This document shows positions 44,428 through 51,814 of a DNA stretch of 64,000 nucleotides, one piece after another. The notes beneath the pieces were generated by a model. That model saw nothing but the letters and a program-made list of their open reading frames with translations, was not told where the DNA came from and did not search any database. How positions within the stretch are numbered: position 1 is the first letter of the stretch; the number at the start of each line of letters is the position of its first letter. The position numbers were made by a program, and so were the translations under genes. The stretch is taken from the NCBI GenBank assembly GCA_013043685.1, contig JABDNT010000013.1, positions 26,618-90,617 of the forward strand. The letters are read 5' to 3'. This DNA comes from Flavobacteriaceae bacterium. GTDB lineage: Bacteria > Bacteroidota > Bacteroidia > Flavobacteriales > Flavobacteriaceae.

Positions 44428-44796
44428 CTAGGCCAGACCGATAAGTACAGCAGATAAAGCAATAATGGCGGGAAGCGCCTGTACAAAGAAGATTTTCCTG
44501 CTAGCCGTGATGGATCCGTAGATCCCGGCTATGGCAACACATGAAAGAAAGAATATGGAAACATTTAAACGCCATACCTGGTCTTCAATAAAAAAGGACC
44601 AGATAAGTCCGGCAGCCAGGAAACCATTATATAACCCTTGATTAGCAGCCATAGGTTTTGTAGGCTCAAATAATTCCTTCGGAAAACTGCGAAAAACCTT
44701 TCGGCCACGAGTGGTCCAGGCAAACATTTCGAACCACATGATATAAAGATGTAAAAGGGCAATGAAGCCAATGAGCAGGTTGGTGGCAAATGACAT
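44428..44796 (-). CDS. DUF1304 membrane protein, last gene of the ars operon
   Basis: The protein has 122 residues and four hydrophobic helices. It carries the DUF1304 start ATNLLIGFIALLHLYIMWFEMFAW, then ...AANQGLYNGFLAAGLIWSF and GSITASRKIFFVQALPAIIAL. Its ATG lies 4 nt after the ArsC fusion stop, so it is in the same operon. A role in metalloid or heavy-metal transport is possible only by context; the classic arsenite pump (Acr3 or ArsB) is not in the window. Confidence 0.88.
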   Translation of the reverse strand: MSFATNLLIGFIALLHLYIMWFEMFAWTTRGRKVFRSFPKELFEPTKPMAANQGLYNGFLAAGLIWSFFIEDQVWRLNVSIFFLSCVAIAGIYGSITASRKIFFVQALPAIIALSAVLIGLA

Positions 44797-44800
44797 GAAG

Positions 44801-45703
44801 TTATAGGTTTGTTTCTATAAACTTACGACAATAATCATTAATCTCATTTCTGGTTTTCAGGAAAGCGTCATGTATCTCTTCATCCGTTCCCTTTATTTTG
44901 GAGGGATCACTGAAGTTGTGATGTAGGCGCACGGCATTTGGGGCTGGAATAAACGGACAATTCTCGTTTGCGTGGTCACATACCGTGATGATATAATCCC
45001 AATTTACTCCCGCATACTCATCTACATGATTGGAAGTATGAGTACTTATATCAATACCATCCTCCGCCATAATGGAAACCGCTCCGGGATTGAGCCCGTG
45101 TGTCTCTATTCCGGCACTGTAGATATTCGCTTTTCCTGCCGCCATTGTTTTCAGATAGCCATGTGCCATCTGACTTCGGCAGCTGTTCCCGGTGCATAAA
45201 ACTAAAACGTTTTTCATATAGTTCACTTTTTTACTTCTTCGTTCCATTAAGACATTATCGTACCAAATTCCATCTCGCTGTGCCACTTGTTCCCGAATTC
45301 CAATTATCCTGAAACCTAGGTCTTCATGCAATTTTATACTGGCAATATTTTGCGGGAAAATTGCAGCCTGAACCGTCCAGAAGCCGAGTTGCTCACTGGT
45401 TTTAATAAGATGATCGAGTAGTTTTCTTCCTATTCCCTGGCCCTGGTGTTTACTGGACACGTAGATGGTGTCCTCAACAACGCCCCGATATACCTCTCTT
45501 TTTGAAGTAGGGCTTAATGCGCACCAGGCAGTGACTTCGCCGTCTATTTCAACCACAAACCTTCCTTCTGGTAAAAATTTTTTATTCCAGGCTTCCCAAT
45601 CGGTGACTTCGGTTTCGAATGTTGCAATGCCCGTGTCGAGTCCTTCTTTATATATGACAGCGACTTCCGGATAGTGTTTATCTAGTAACGGGATAATTCT
45701 CAT
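44801..45703 (-). CDS. arsC: GNAT (ArsN/PAT-like) acetyltransferase fused to thioredoxin-coupled arsenate reductase
   Basis: The protein has 300 residues in one frame. Residues 1-155 are a GNAT domain of the phosphinothricin/arsinothricin acetyltransferase type (GIATFETEVTDWEAW, VEDTIYVSSKHQGQGIGRKLL, IFPQNIASIKLHEDLGF, GIWYDNVLMERR). Residues 163-300 are a low-molecular-weight phosphatase-fold ArsC (LVLCTGNSCRSQMAHG). Catalytic Cys170 and the resolving pair Cys242/Cys249 have the same spacing (72, 79) as Cys10/82/89 of S. aureus ArsC. An internal ATG at Met163 (45217) could also start a free ArsC. Probable roles are detoxifying arsenate and N-acetylating an arsenic antibiotic. Operon with ArsR and DUF6428. 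Confidence 0.88.
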   Translation of the reverse strand: MRIIPLLDKHYPEVAVIYKEGLDTGIATFETEVTDWEAWNKKFLPEGRFVVEIDGEVTAWCALSPTSKREVYRGVVEDTIYVSSKHQGQGIGRKLLDHLIKTSEQLGFWTVQAAIFPQNIASIKLHEDLGFRIIGIREQVAQRDGIWYDNVLMERRSKKVNYMKNVLVLCTGNSCRSQMAHGYLKTMAAGKANIYSAGIETHGLNPGAVSIMAEDGIDISTHTSNHVDEYAGVNWDYIITVCDHANENCPFIPAPNAVRLHHNFSDPSKIKGTDEEIHDAFLKTRNEINDYCRKFIETNL

Positions 45704-45706
45704 GAT

Positions 45707-46201
45707 CTAGCAACAACCACTTCCCGGAGTGCAACATTCGGCAGAATTACTATCGGCTTCTACTGCCTCAGGGACACCACAGGTTTCCTTGGCCTTACAA
45801 TCTGTTTTTGTTACTGCCAATTTAAGCATCAGATTCGTTCCGTGTATTTCGAAATCGTTAATATACAAGTGCGCCGTGTGAAATAAAGGATTTCCGTATT
45901 CGATCTTTACTTCCGAATCCAGGTCGTATGGTTTTATTCGCCCAACCTTGTTGAGTATACCCGTTGCTTTATACGCCGACATATATTCTGTCTTCCCAAT
46001 TTCAGACGGACTTTCCCATAGCTGGACAATAGTTTCATTCCAATTATCGGAATTGGCACCACAGTCCACTGCATCGATTTGCAGATGCTTGACTTCTGTG
46101 ATATGATAGTTCGCCCCAACGAGTTGTCCCGGAGTATATTCAAATAACAGGGATTTGTCCTGATGTGCTTTTAATAATGAAAGGAATTCTTGAGTTTTCA
46201 T
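45707..46201 (-). CDS. DUF6428 family protein with Cys-rich tail (ars operon)
   Basis: The protein has 164 residues from ATG 46201; the longer frame begins at a TTG within arsR. A DUF6428-like body (MKTQEFLSLLKAHQDKSLLFEYTPGQLVGANYHITEVKH, and later TAHLYINDFEIHG) recurs in ars operons of Bacteroidota. The C-terminal ~30 residues hold six Cys (CKAKETC..., then AECCTPGSGCC), with vicinal pairs suited to binding As(III). It lies 16 nt after the arsR stop and 3 nt before the GNAT-ArsC start. Function unassigned; arsenic sequestration is inference. Confidence 0.8.
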   Translation of the reverse strand: MKTQEFLSLLKAHQDKSLLFEYTPGQLVGANYHITEVKHLQIDAVDCGANSDNWNETIVQLWESPSEIGKTEYMSAYKATGILNKVGRIKPYDLDSEVKIEYGNPLFHTAHLYINDFEIHGTNLMLKLAVTKTDCKAKETCGVPEAVEADSNSAECCTPGSGCC

Positions 46202-46217
46202 AGGTTCGATGAATTGA

Positions 46218-46541
46218 TTAACAACATTTTTGTTCGGTAGTTTCAAAGAACTCGGAGAAGAGTTCTTTTAATGCCATTAGTTTGTCCTTATTTATGGTAT
46301 AATACTGGGATTTCCCTTCGAATTTACTTTTTAACAACCCCGATTTCTTTATAACCTGGAGATGTTGCGAGGTTGTAGGTTGTGAAAGCCTGATCTTTTC
46401 AGAAATGTCCTTGCATAAGCAGCCATCACAATCTCCTATATAATTGAGTATGGAAATTCGCGCCGGATGAGAAAGGACCTTGGCCATATCGGCCAACTGA
46501 TTAACCTGGATGGAATGCAAATGTCTTTTAGATACTCCCAT
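46218..46541 (-). CDS. arsR: ArsR-family metalloregulator
   Basis: The protein has 107 residues with a winged helix-turn-helix (KVLSHPARISILNYIG, ISEKIRLSQPTTSQHLQVIKKSGLL, wing SKFEGKSQYY). Cysteines C38, C41, C43 (GDCDGCLCKD) lie just before the recognition helix, and C106/C107 end the protein, giving plausible As(III)/Sb(III) sites. It is the first gene of the ars operon and presumably represses it from the dyad at 46557-46574 until metalloid binds. Confidence 0.92.
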   Translation of the reverse strand: MGVSKRHLHSIQVNQLADMAKVLSHPARISILNYIGDCDGCLCKDISEKIRLSQPTTSQHLQVIKKSGLLKSKFEGKSQYYTINKDKLMALKELFSEFFETTEQKCC

Positions 46542-46556
46542 AATTTGATATTTGTA

Positions 46557-46574
46557 TATCGCAATATTACGATA
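46557..46574. promoter_or_regulatory. ArsR-type operator overlapping the ars promoter
   Basis: TATCGCAATATTACGATA: 16 of 18 bases are symmetric. It lies 15 nt before the arsR ATG. The centre, read on the minus strand, is TAATATTG, one mismatch from a TAnnTTTG -7 box (46562-46569), so binding would block RNA polymerase. Confidence 0.7.
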
Positions 46575-46579
46575 ATATA

Positions 46580-46621
46580 CTGTATAAAAAAAGCTTTCGA
46601 CAATTTTTTTCGAAAGCTTTT
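46580..46621 (-). terminator. Terminator of the TM2 gene
   Basis: A perfect 11-bp stem (46589-46599 with 46611-46621, AAAGCTTTCG) with a T-tract on the minus strand (TTTTTTTATAC). It is 8 nt beyond the TM2 gene stop at 46629 and just upstream of the ars operator. Confidence 0.85.
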
Positions 46622-46628
46622 ATACTTT

Positions 46629-47051
46629 TTAGAACCAGGGTTTCTTTCCTACCTGGTAGGTATTGTAGAAATCTTCATCACTCTTTGTAAGATAGATAAT
46701 ACCTTCAATAAATGGAATAATGGCCACGGCCATTATAATGAATATTCCAATGATAAAGCAGTATGTAAGTAATCCTATCACGAAACCGGCTAAAAGAATA
46801 ATTCCTTCTTTATTGTACCCCAAGATGAATTTGTGAATTCCTAAATAACCAACAAATAGCGCTAGTAAGCCTGCGATGAGTTTTTTATTCTCGGTACTCT
46901 TAGTCGCCTCATTCCAGCCTTCCTTGAACTCTTCCGCGGTGGACTTTGCTTCCTGCTTAACTTCCTCAGCCGCTTCCTTGGCGTCTTCGTTTAGTTCATT
47001 GGCTTGATCCTTCAGCTCGTCGCCGAGGTTATCGTTGTTTTCTTCAGACAT
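46629..47051 (-). CDS. TM2-domain protein (second copy)
   Basis: The protein has 140 residues. An acidic, Ala/Glu-rich N-terminal helix (about 8-52, EELKDQANELNEDAKEAAEEVKQEA) is followed by a TM2 domain with NKKLIAGLLALFVGYLGIHKFILGYNKEGI and two membrane helices. It ends IIYLTKSDEDFYNTYQVGKKPWF. Nearly the same architecture and end as the upstream gene, so the pair is a tandem duplication. It has its own -7 box that overlaps the first copy's stop. Function unknown. Confidence 0.85.
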   Translation of the reverse strand: MSEENNDNLGDELKDQANELNEDAKEAAEEVKQEAKSTAEEFKEGWNEATKSTENKKLIAGLLALFVGYLGIHKFILGYNKEGIILLAGFVIGLLTYCFIIGIFIIMAVAIIPFIEGIIYLTKSDEDFYNTYQVGKKPWF

Positions 47052-47085
47052 AGTTGAAATCGTTTTTGGTTAGATGACTAAGTTA

Positions 47086-47093
47086 CAAAATTA
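47086..47093 (-). promoter_or_regulatory. -7 element of the second TM2 gene
   Basis: Minus-strand TAATTTTG, a perfect TAnnTTTG, 34 nt before ATG 47051. It overlaps the stop codon of the first copy. Confidence 0.45.
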
Positions 47094-47453
47094 AAACCAT
47101 GGTTTTTTATTGACCTGGTACGTTTCGTAGAACTCTTCATCGCTTTTGGTCAGGTAGATTATTCCTTCGATAAGTCCTATAATACCACCGATCCCGCAGG
47201 TTACAATGGTGATCACTATTTGAATGATCCCTTCTTGTGTATAGCCTAATATGAACTTATGAATTCCCAGAGAACCAATTACTATGGCGAGTATACCTGC
47301 GAGCATCTTCTTATTCTCAGCCCGGGTGACCTGGTTCCACTCTTCTTTTATTTCTCCTGCTGCCTCCTTAGCGCCTTCGCCAATTTTTTCAGCGGCGTTT
47401 TCAATGCTATCCTTAGCATCATCGAAAGTATCTTTGTTGTTTTCTTCAGACAT
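47091..47453 (-). CDS. TM2-domain protein (first copy)
   Basis: The protein has 120 residues with a charged N-terminal helix rich in Ala/Glu (DDAKDSIENAAEKIGEGAKEAAG). A TM2 domain follows (NKKMLAGILAIVIGSLGIHKFILGYTQEGI; IIQIVITIVTCGIGGIIGLIEGIIYL) and the end matches the neighbouring copy (TKSDEEFYETYQVNKKPWF). Both start MSEENN, so the duplication is complete. The two differ mainly in the second helix and in N-helix length. Confidence 0.88.
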   Translation of the reverse strand: MSEENNKDTFDDAKDSIENAAEKIGEGAKEAAGEIKEEWNQVTRAENKKMLAGILAIVIGSLGIHKFILGYTQEGIIQIVITIVTCGIGGIIGLIEGIIYLTKSDEEFYETYQVNKKPWF

Positions 47454-47531
47454 AGTTGGTTGTTATTATTGATGAGGATTAAAATTATGAAAAAAAACTC
47501 ATACCAGCCTGAAGTTTTTTACTTCGAAAAA

Positions 47532-47918
47532 TTATTCAAAGGCGGTATCAACAGGTTCCCATAATTCTATCTTGTTTCCCTCAGGATCCAGGATCCATCC
47601 AAATTTTCCGTATTCGTATTCCTGTACTTCACCAACGATGGTTACACCTTCTTCTTCTAAAGCCTTGAGCAATTCGCGAAGGTTCTCCACCCGAAAATTC
47701 ATCATGAACTGTTTCTCACTTGGGTCAAAGTATTTTGTGTCCTCCTTGAAAGGGCTCCATTGTGTAGAACATTTATTTCCTTCCTCATCTTTCCACCAAA
47801 ATGTACAGCCCCACTGGTCTGTATTTAAACCTAAATGATCGCGATACCAATTTTTCACTTTATCCGGATCTTTTGTCTTAAAGAAGAATCCGCCTAGTCC
47901 TGTCACCCTGTTTTTCAT
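47532..47918 (-). CDS. VOC-family (glyoxalase/bleomycin-resistance fold) protein
   Basis: The protein has 128 residues with two beta-alpha-beta-beta-beta modules. GLGGFFFKTKDPDKVKNWYRDHLGL opens the first. FMMNFRVENLRELLKALEEEGVTIVGE and GKFGWILDPEGNKIELWEP close the second; the final Glu (IELWEP) is the usual metal ligand position. No catalytic assignment can be made. It is last in the DUF4199-DUF1801-VOC operon (4-nt gap). Confidence 0.9.
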   Translation of the reverse strand: MKNRVTGLGGFFFKTKDPDKVKNWYRDHLGLNTDQWGCTFWWKDEEGNKCSTQWSPFKEDTKYFDPSEKQFMMNFRVENLRELLKALEEEGVTIVGEVQEYEYGKFGWILDPEGNKIELWEPVDTAFE

Positions 47919-47922
47919 AAGA

Positions 47923-48378
47923 TTATTTTTTATAGTTTTTTTCGTATAATTCGATCCATTCTTTAGCTGTCATTTTAGATGCCAGCTCACCGATAAGATC
48001 GTATGGTATGTCGTCCATTTTCTTAAGCCGGACACAACTTTTACCCATATCAAGTTTATACTTACAATGCTTTGCATATTGTGTAACGAACCAATCGTAC
48101 AATTCGGGATTTGCATAAACACCCATATGGTAAACACCAATGAAGTTCTTTTGACAAGCGATATTCATAAATGGAAGTGGAAGTTCAGGGTCACAATGGT
48201 ATCCTGGTGGATAGACCGAATGCGGCACATAATATCCTATCATTTTATAATTCATCCCTTCTTCAAAATCTTTGGGCAAATTTTCTAGTATGACCTCCCT
48301 TAATTTTTTCATAGGAGCTTTTCTTTCTTCCGGAATTAAATCCAGATATTCTTCAGGTGTGGATGCGTCGTATTGCAT
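47923..48378 (-). CDS. DUF1801 (YdhG-like) protein
   Basis: The protein has 151 residues. The DUF1801 start TPEEYLDLIPEERKAPMKKLREVI and the hallmark EEGMNYKMIGYYVP are visible. So are the conserved NFIGVYHMGVYANPELYDWF and the final LDMGKSCVRLKKMDDIPYDLIGELAS. It folds like an iron chaperone/frataxin-like family by structure reports, but the function is unsettled. Operon with DUF4199 (7-nt gap) and VOC. Confidence 0.9.
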   Translation of the reverse strand: MQYDASTPEEYLDLIPEERKAPMKKLREVILENLPKDFEEGMNYKMIGYYVPHSVYPPGYHCDPELPLPFMNIACQKNFIGVYHMGVYANPELYDWFVTQYAKHCKYKLDMGKSCVRLKKMDDIPYDLIGELASKMTAKEWIELYEKNYKK

Positions 48379-48385
48379 GGTTAAT

Positions 48386-48892
48386 TTATTTTCGTTGTAA
48401 GATTAATGCTGATATAATGGAGATGACGAGCCCTATCATAGCGACAGTAGCGAACATGATGAAGGCCATAAAACCGGAACCTCCGTATTCTTCCATTTGT
48501 TGTTCCAGATTAGCTTTCTGAACTTCGAATTCTTCCGCAGGAAGGGTCGCTTTCATGTCGGCTACCATAGTCGTTAAATATTCCTGCGCGAAATCTGGAT
48601 TGATCATTGTGGTATAAATATAATCCACTACACCAAACCCTAACCCTGCAAAAAGAGAGATCATGAATCCTATAAACAGTGCTTTTCCAAAGCTCACTTT
48701 TCCATTATTTACACGATCTCGGTAGTGTCTGATTCCGAAGAATACAAATACAAGAGACACGACCATAGTTATGTAACCAACTGTCTCTTGCACAGAATAG
48801 CTCATGCCTTTCCCAATGAGAAAGGCTAATAGAAAAAGTATACTCGCCGCTAGCAGGCTGTATAATCCGTATTTAATTACTGTTTTTCTCAT
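48386..48892 (-). CDS. DUF4199 membrane protein
   Basis: The protein has 168 residues and four predicted helices (12-31, 38-53, 70-93, 140-165). The DUF4199 arrangement has GIRHYRDRVNNGKVSFGKALFIGFMISLFAGLGFGVVDYIYTTMINPDF and a charged periplasmic-side stretch EEFEVQKANLEQQMEEYG. It is the first gene of its operon. A perfect -7 box is 23 nt upstream and a 14-bp dyad lies about 55-90 nt upstream of the ATG. A membrane LuxR-type regulator is encoded just before. Confidence 0.88.
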   Translation of the reverse strand: MRKTVIKYGLYSLLAASILFLLAFLIGKGMSYSVQETVGYITMVVSLVFVFFGIRHYRDRVNNGKVSFGKALFIGFMISLFAGLGFGVVDYIYTTMINPDFAQEYLTTMVADMKATLPAEEFEVQKANLEQQMEEYGGSGFMAFIMFATVAMIGLVISIISALILQRK

Positions 48893-48915
48893 ACGTTACT
48901 GTTTTACTGTTCCAG

Positions 48916-48923
48916 CAAATGTA
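48916..48923 (-). promoter_or_regulatory. -7 element of the DUF4199 operon
   Basis: Minus-strand TACATTTG, a perfect TAnnTTTG, 23 nt before the ATG at 48892. Confidence 0.55.
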
Positions 48924-48946
48924 GGTAAGTGTGCATGCAGCAGTCT

Positions 48947-48983
48947 CATACTAAAGTACCAAATCGTATGGAACTTTCGTATG
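48947..48983. promoter_or_regulatory. Dyad upstream of the DUF4199 promoter, candidate regulator site
   Basis: CATACTAAAGTACC (48947-48960) and GGAACTTTCGTATG (48970-48983) are inverted with 12 of 14 pairs matching and a 9-nt spacer. No T-tract follows on either strand. It lies about 24 nt upstream of the -7 box, between the LuxR-type gene and its likely target. Confidence 0.5.
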
Positions 48984-48992
48984 AATTCGTAA

Positions 48993-49412
48993 TTATGGAA
49001 TGATATTGAGGGCTTTTGCCTGTTGTATGGCTTGCGTTCGTCGTTTCACATCCAGTTTGGAAAACAGGTTGGAAACATGTGTTTTTATGGTGCTTTCAGA
49101 AACAAATAACTTATCAGCGATCTCTTTGTTCGACAGTCCTTCGGAGATTTCGATGAGGATCTCGTATTCGCGATTGCTAATTCCCAGTTGAGCTATCTTT
49201 TGATTATCTATCTTTTTTTCTTCGGAATTGATCTGGTCGCCACTGGAGGCCTTTCGATTCAAAAAAAAACCAATTACAAGAAACAATAATGCAGTCCCTG
49301 CAGCCACAAACTCTATTTTTAAGCTGCCAGAGGTAACAGAGTACTGGCTCAATTGAAAGAGTGTGAGGAGCGCAAGAATTAGTAGCGTAAAAACGGCTAT
49401 GGTTTTCTTCAC
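48993..49412 (-). CDS. Membrane-tethered LuxR-family transcription regulator
   Basis: The protein has 139 residues and starts at GTG (no in-frame ATG upstream). Two membrane helices (about 5-22 and 33-51) are followed by a linker (RKASSGDQINSEEKKIDNQK). A GerE/LuxR helix-turn-helix follows (ISNREYEILIEISEGLSNKEIADKLFVSESTIKTHVSNLFSKLDV). No receiver domain is present, so signals may pass through the membrane part. It lies 100 nt upstream of the DUF4199 operon, whose promoter region contains a dyad. Confidence 0.85.
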   Translation of the reverse strand: MKKTIAVFTLLILALLTLFQLSQYSVTSGSLKIEFVAAGTALLFLVIGFFLNRKASSGDQINSEEKKIDNQKIAQLGISNREYEILIEISEGLSNKEIADKLFVSESTIKTHVSNLFSKLDVKRRTQAIQQAKALNIIP

Positions 49413-49436
49413 GCTTAAATTTAGAAAATTCCGGGC

Positions 49437-50435
49437 TTATTTTTTTATGATCTTTCCTTCAAAAACGTTCAAACCAGCAATATTCGTCAATTGTAAGAAA
49501 TATATTCCAGTGTTCAGTCGAGATGCTGAAAAAGAATTGTTATCAATACTGCCTTCCATTATCAAACGCCCTTCGGCATTGAATAGTGAGTATGAAAGCT
49601 CCATCGGATTGGTAAATTCGAATTCGATAGTATTTTCTACAGGATTGGATTTGAGCGTAATTCCATAAAGATTGAAGTTTTTCGTTCCCAGAGGTATGCA
49701 CAACACCGTTTCCAATGGTTCCACTGGACAATCGGAAGCCAACCACTCGGTTTGCGTCGCTCCACCGTTGAGAAGACCAGTTTGGTCGAAAAATTCGGCG
49801 ATCAATTCAAAATTTTCCGTTTCGAGTTCGTATCTGTATAAGTTCGCAAATTGATCGAAGGCATAAATATTATTCGTCTCGCAATCAACAAAATCATTCA
49901 CGAAAGTGTATACCAAAGGGATGGAACAGCCGATATTTATGATAGAATTTCCATCGTATGCCTTGATGAAGTCATTAAGAATGTTAGGGTACACCAGATA
50001 GCCTTTATAGAACGTAAAATCGCCCGGCGAAGAAATGTTATTATCAACTAATTCCAACATTCCTGTGTTTAAATCATAGCTGTATAGTTCTTCGGAAAAG
50101 GTCCGAGAGGTCAATAATTGATTATCGGCATTGCTTACTAAGGCTGTATAAGGATCGGCAATGGGCAGATCGGTAATTAAGCTTGCTTCGCCATTCGACG
50201 TATCGATCTCGAAAATTTGCCATCCGTTTGTAACCGCATATAGTGTGCCGTCCGGGGTAAACGCGATATCGGTTATATAACCAACTTCCAGAACATCAAC
50301 CGTAACCAAATTGGTAACCGTTAAGGACTGGGTATTAATTAGCTTAATTTCATTAATACTGTTTACCACGTAGATCTCCTGTGCCTGAAGGGATAAAACA
50401 AAAAAGCAGAACAACCAATGTATTTTTTTCTTCAT
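49437..50435 (-). CDS. Secreted beta-propeller-like protein with T9SS sorting tail
   Basis: The protein has 332 residues from ATG 50435 (a GTG 15 nt upstream is rejected). It has signal peptide MKKKIHWLFCFFVLSLQAQ. The body repeats ITDIAFTPDGTLYAVTNGWQIFEIDTSNG-like blades typical of SMP-30/NHL-type propellers. It ends with a T9SS tail (LKSNPVENTIEFEF, SLFNAEGRLIMEGSI, LNTGIYFLQLTNIAGL) and KIIKK. Likely surface-located; ligand unknown. Confidence 0.85.
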   Translation of the reverse strand: MKKKIHWLFCFFVLSLQAQEIYVVNSINEIKLINTQSLTVTNLVTVDVLEVGYITDIAFTPDGTLYAVTNGWQIFEIDTSNGEASLITDLPIADPYTALVSNADNQLLTSRTFSEELYSYDLNTGMLELVDNNISSPGDFTFYKGYLVYPNILNDFIKAYDGNSIINIGCSIPLVYTFVNDFVDCETNNIYAFDQFANLYRYELETENFELIAEFFDQTGLLNGGATQTEWLASDCPVEPLETVLCIPLGTKNFNLYGITLKSNPVENTIEFEFTNPMELSYSLFNAEGRLIMEGSIDNNSFSASRLNTGIYFLQLTNIAGLNVFEGKIIKK

Positions 50436-50495
50436 AATCTGCGCTTTCACCTATATAACAATCCAATAACAGAAATTCCTAATTCCCGTGGGGAC

Positions 50496-51440
50496 CTATG
50501 ATCTGCCAAAATGTTTCATGATCTTTTCAAAAATGGTCTGGGCAAGTTTTTCTTTACTTTCGACGGTCCAACCAGCAATATGCGGACTTAAGATTACATT
50601 ATCCATTTTAATCAGTTCGGCGAGAGGTCCGGGGAGATCTTCGGAATTGAACAGGGATTCGAAGGAACTTTTCTCATATTCAAGGACGTCCAGTCCTGCG
50701 CCAAGAATTTTCCCCGATTTCAAAGCAGCAACAAGATCTGCCGTCACTACACTTTTCCCCCGGGCCGTATTCAGAAACCAAAATGGTTTGCTAAACGCTG
50801 AAATAAAATCTTTGTTTACCATTTTGTTGGTAAGAGGAGTCCAGGGCGTATGAAGGCTCAACACATCGGCCATTTCCTGAAGCGTTTTTAAAGACACCTG
50901 TGTACCATTCTTGTTCCCCACATTCGGTTTAATATCGTGACAAAGCACGGTGCAATTGAAACCTTTCATCTTCTTGGCAAAGGCTTTTCCCGTATTTCCA
51001 TAGCCTATCAGCCCTACGATCTTGCCGTCCAGTTCGGTTCCTCGATTCGATTCTCTATTCCATTTACCTTCTCTAACCTCGCGATCGGCCCGATTCAGGT
51101 TGTTAAATAGGGAAAGTAGCATTCCCAGTGTGTGCTCGCCGACGGCGTTCCGGTTTCCTTCAGGAGCAGCAAGCATTTTAATATTCTTCTTTTTCGCATA
51201 ATCAACATCAATACTGTCCAAACCAGCACCTACCCGCGCTATGAATTTCAGGTTCGTGGCAAGGTCTATGAAATCACTATCGATCTTGAACCGGCTACGA
51301 ATCACAATGCCGTCGAAATTTTGGATAACCTTTTCAATTTGCTCCCTGGGACTAATATAGTCTTCGGTATTGCGAAAACCTGCTTTGGCGAGTTCTTCTA
51401 TTAATATAGGGTGATTTGAGTCGAGGTGAAGTATTTCCAT
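50496..51440 (-). CDS. D-isomer-specific 2-hydroxyacid dehydrogenase
   Basis: The protein has 314 residues from ATG 51440 (an in-frame GTG precedes it). NAD-binding motif GKIVGLIGYGNTGKAF (GxGxxG type) is followed by acidic HDIK. Catalytic Arg is in LNTARGKSVVTADLV (Arg of the NTARG block), Glu in LGAGLDVLEYE, and His in ILSPHIAGWT. It resembles SerA-like phosphoglycerate dehydrogenases, but it lacks the C-terminal ACT domain. Substrate uncertain. It ends the rsmA operon. Confidence 0.9.
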   Translation of the reverse strand: MEILHLDSNHPILIEELAKAGFRNTEDYISPREQIEKVIQNFDGIVIRSRFKIDSDFIDLATNLKFIARVGAGLDSIDVDYAKKKNIKMLAAPEGNRNAVGEHTLGMLLSLFNNLNRADREVREGKWNRESNRGTELDGKIVGLIGYGNTGKAFAKKMKGFNCTVLCHDIKPNVGNKNGTQVSLKTLQEMADVLSLHTPWTPLTNKMVNKDFISAFSKPFWFLNTARGKSVVTADLVAALKSGKILGAGLDVLEYEKSSFESLFNSEDLPGPLAELIKMDNVILSPHIAGWTVESKEKLAQTIFEKIMKHFGRS

Positions 51441-51442
51441 CA

Positions 51443-51808
51443 CTAGATCTTTGGATATTCAGTCTTCGTTTTATCATGAACGACCTCACCAGTGTGTTTC
51501 GTACTTAATTTTTCAAATAGTAACAAGTGAACTTCCTCATCTCCCCGACTTTTAGGGCAATGTTCCACACCTTTCGGGACTACAATAATCTCTCCCTCAT
51601 TCACAATTTCAACTTTGTCTCTAAAATGCATTTCCAAGGTTCCTTTCTGGACATAGAATAATTCGTCTTCATGCTCGTGCGCATGCCACACAAATTCACC
51701 CTGGATCTTGGCCAGGATTACTTGCATATCGTCTACAACAGCAATCTGATGCGGATGCCATTGGGCATCGAATTTCTTTAATTTCGCTTTGATATTGATA
51801 GGAGTCAT
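51443..51808 (-). CDS. Cupin-domain protein
   Basis: The protein has 121 residues. A single cupin barrel has motif 1 GEFVWHAHEHEDELFYVQKGTLEMHF (His, His, Glu of the metal site) and motif 2 GEIIVVPKGVEHCPKSRG. It is a typical single-cupin mononuclear metal protein, and the substrate cannot be predicted. It lies 6 nt after the thioesterase stop and 2 nt before the dehydrogenase start. Confidence 0.92.
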   Translation of the reverse strand: MTPINIKAKLKKFDAQWHPHQIAVVDDMQVILAKIQGEFVWHAHEHEDELFYVQKGTLEMHFRDKVEIVNEGEIIVVPKGVEHCPKSRGDEEVHLLLFEKLSTKHTGEVVHDKTKTEYPKI

Positions 51809-51814
51809 AGCACT

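Noticed and set aside
44801..45703. GNAT-ArsC as a frameshift or assembly error
   Set aside because: One uninterrupted frame; both halves are complete with their catalytic residues. It still deserves a check by homologue comparison.
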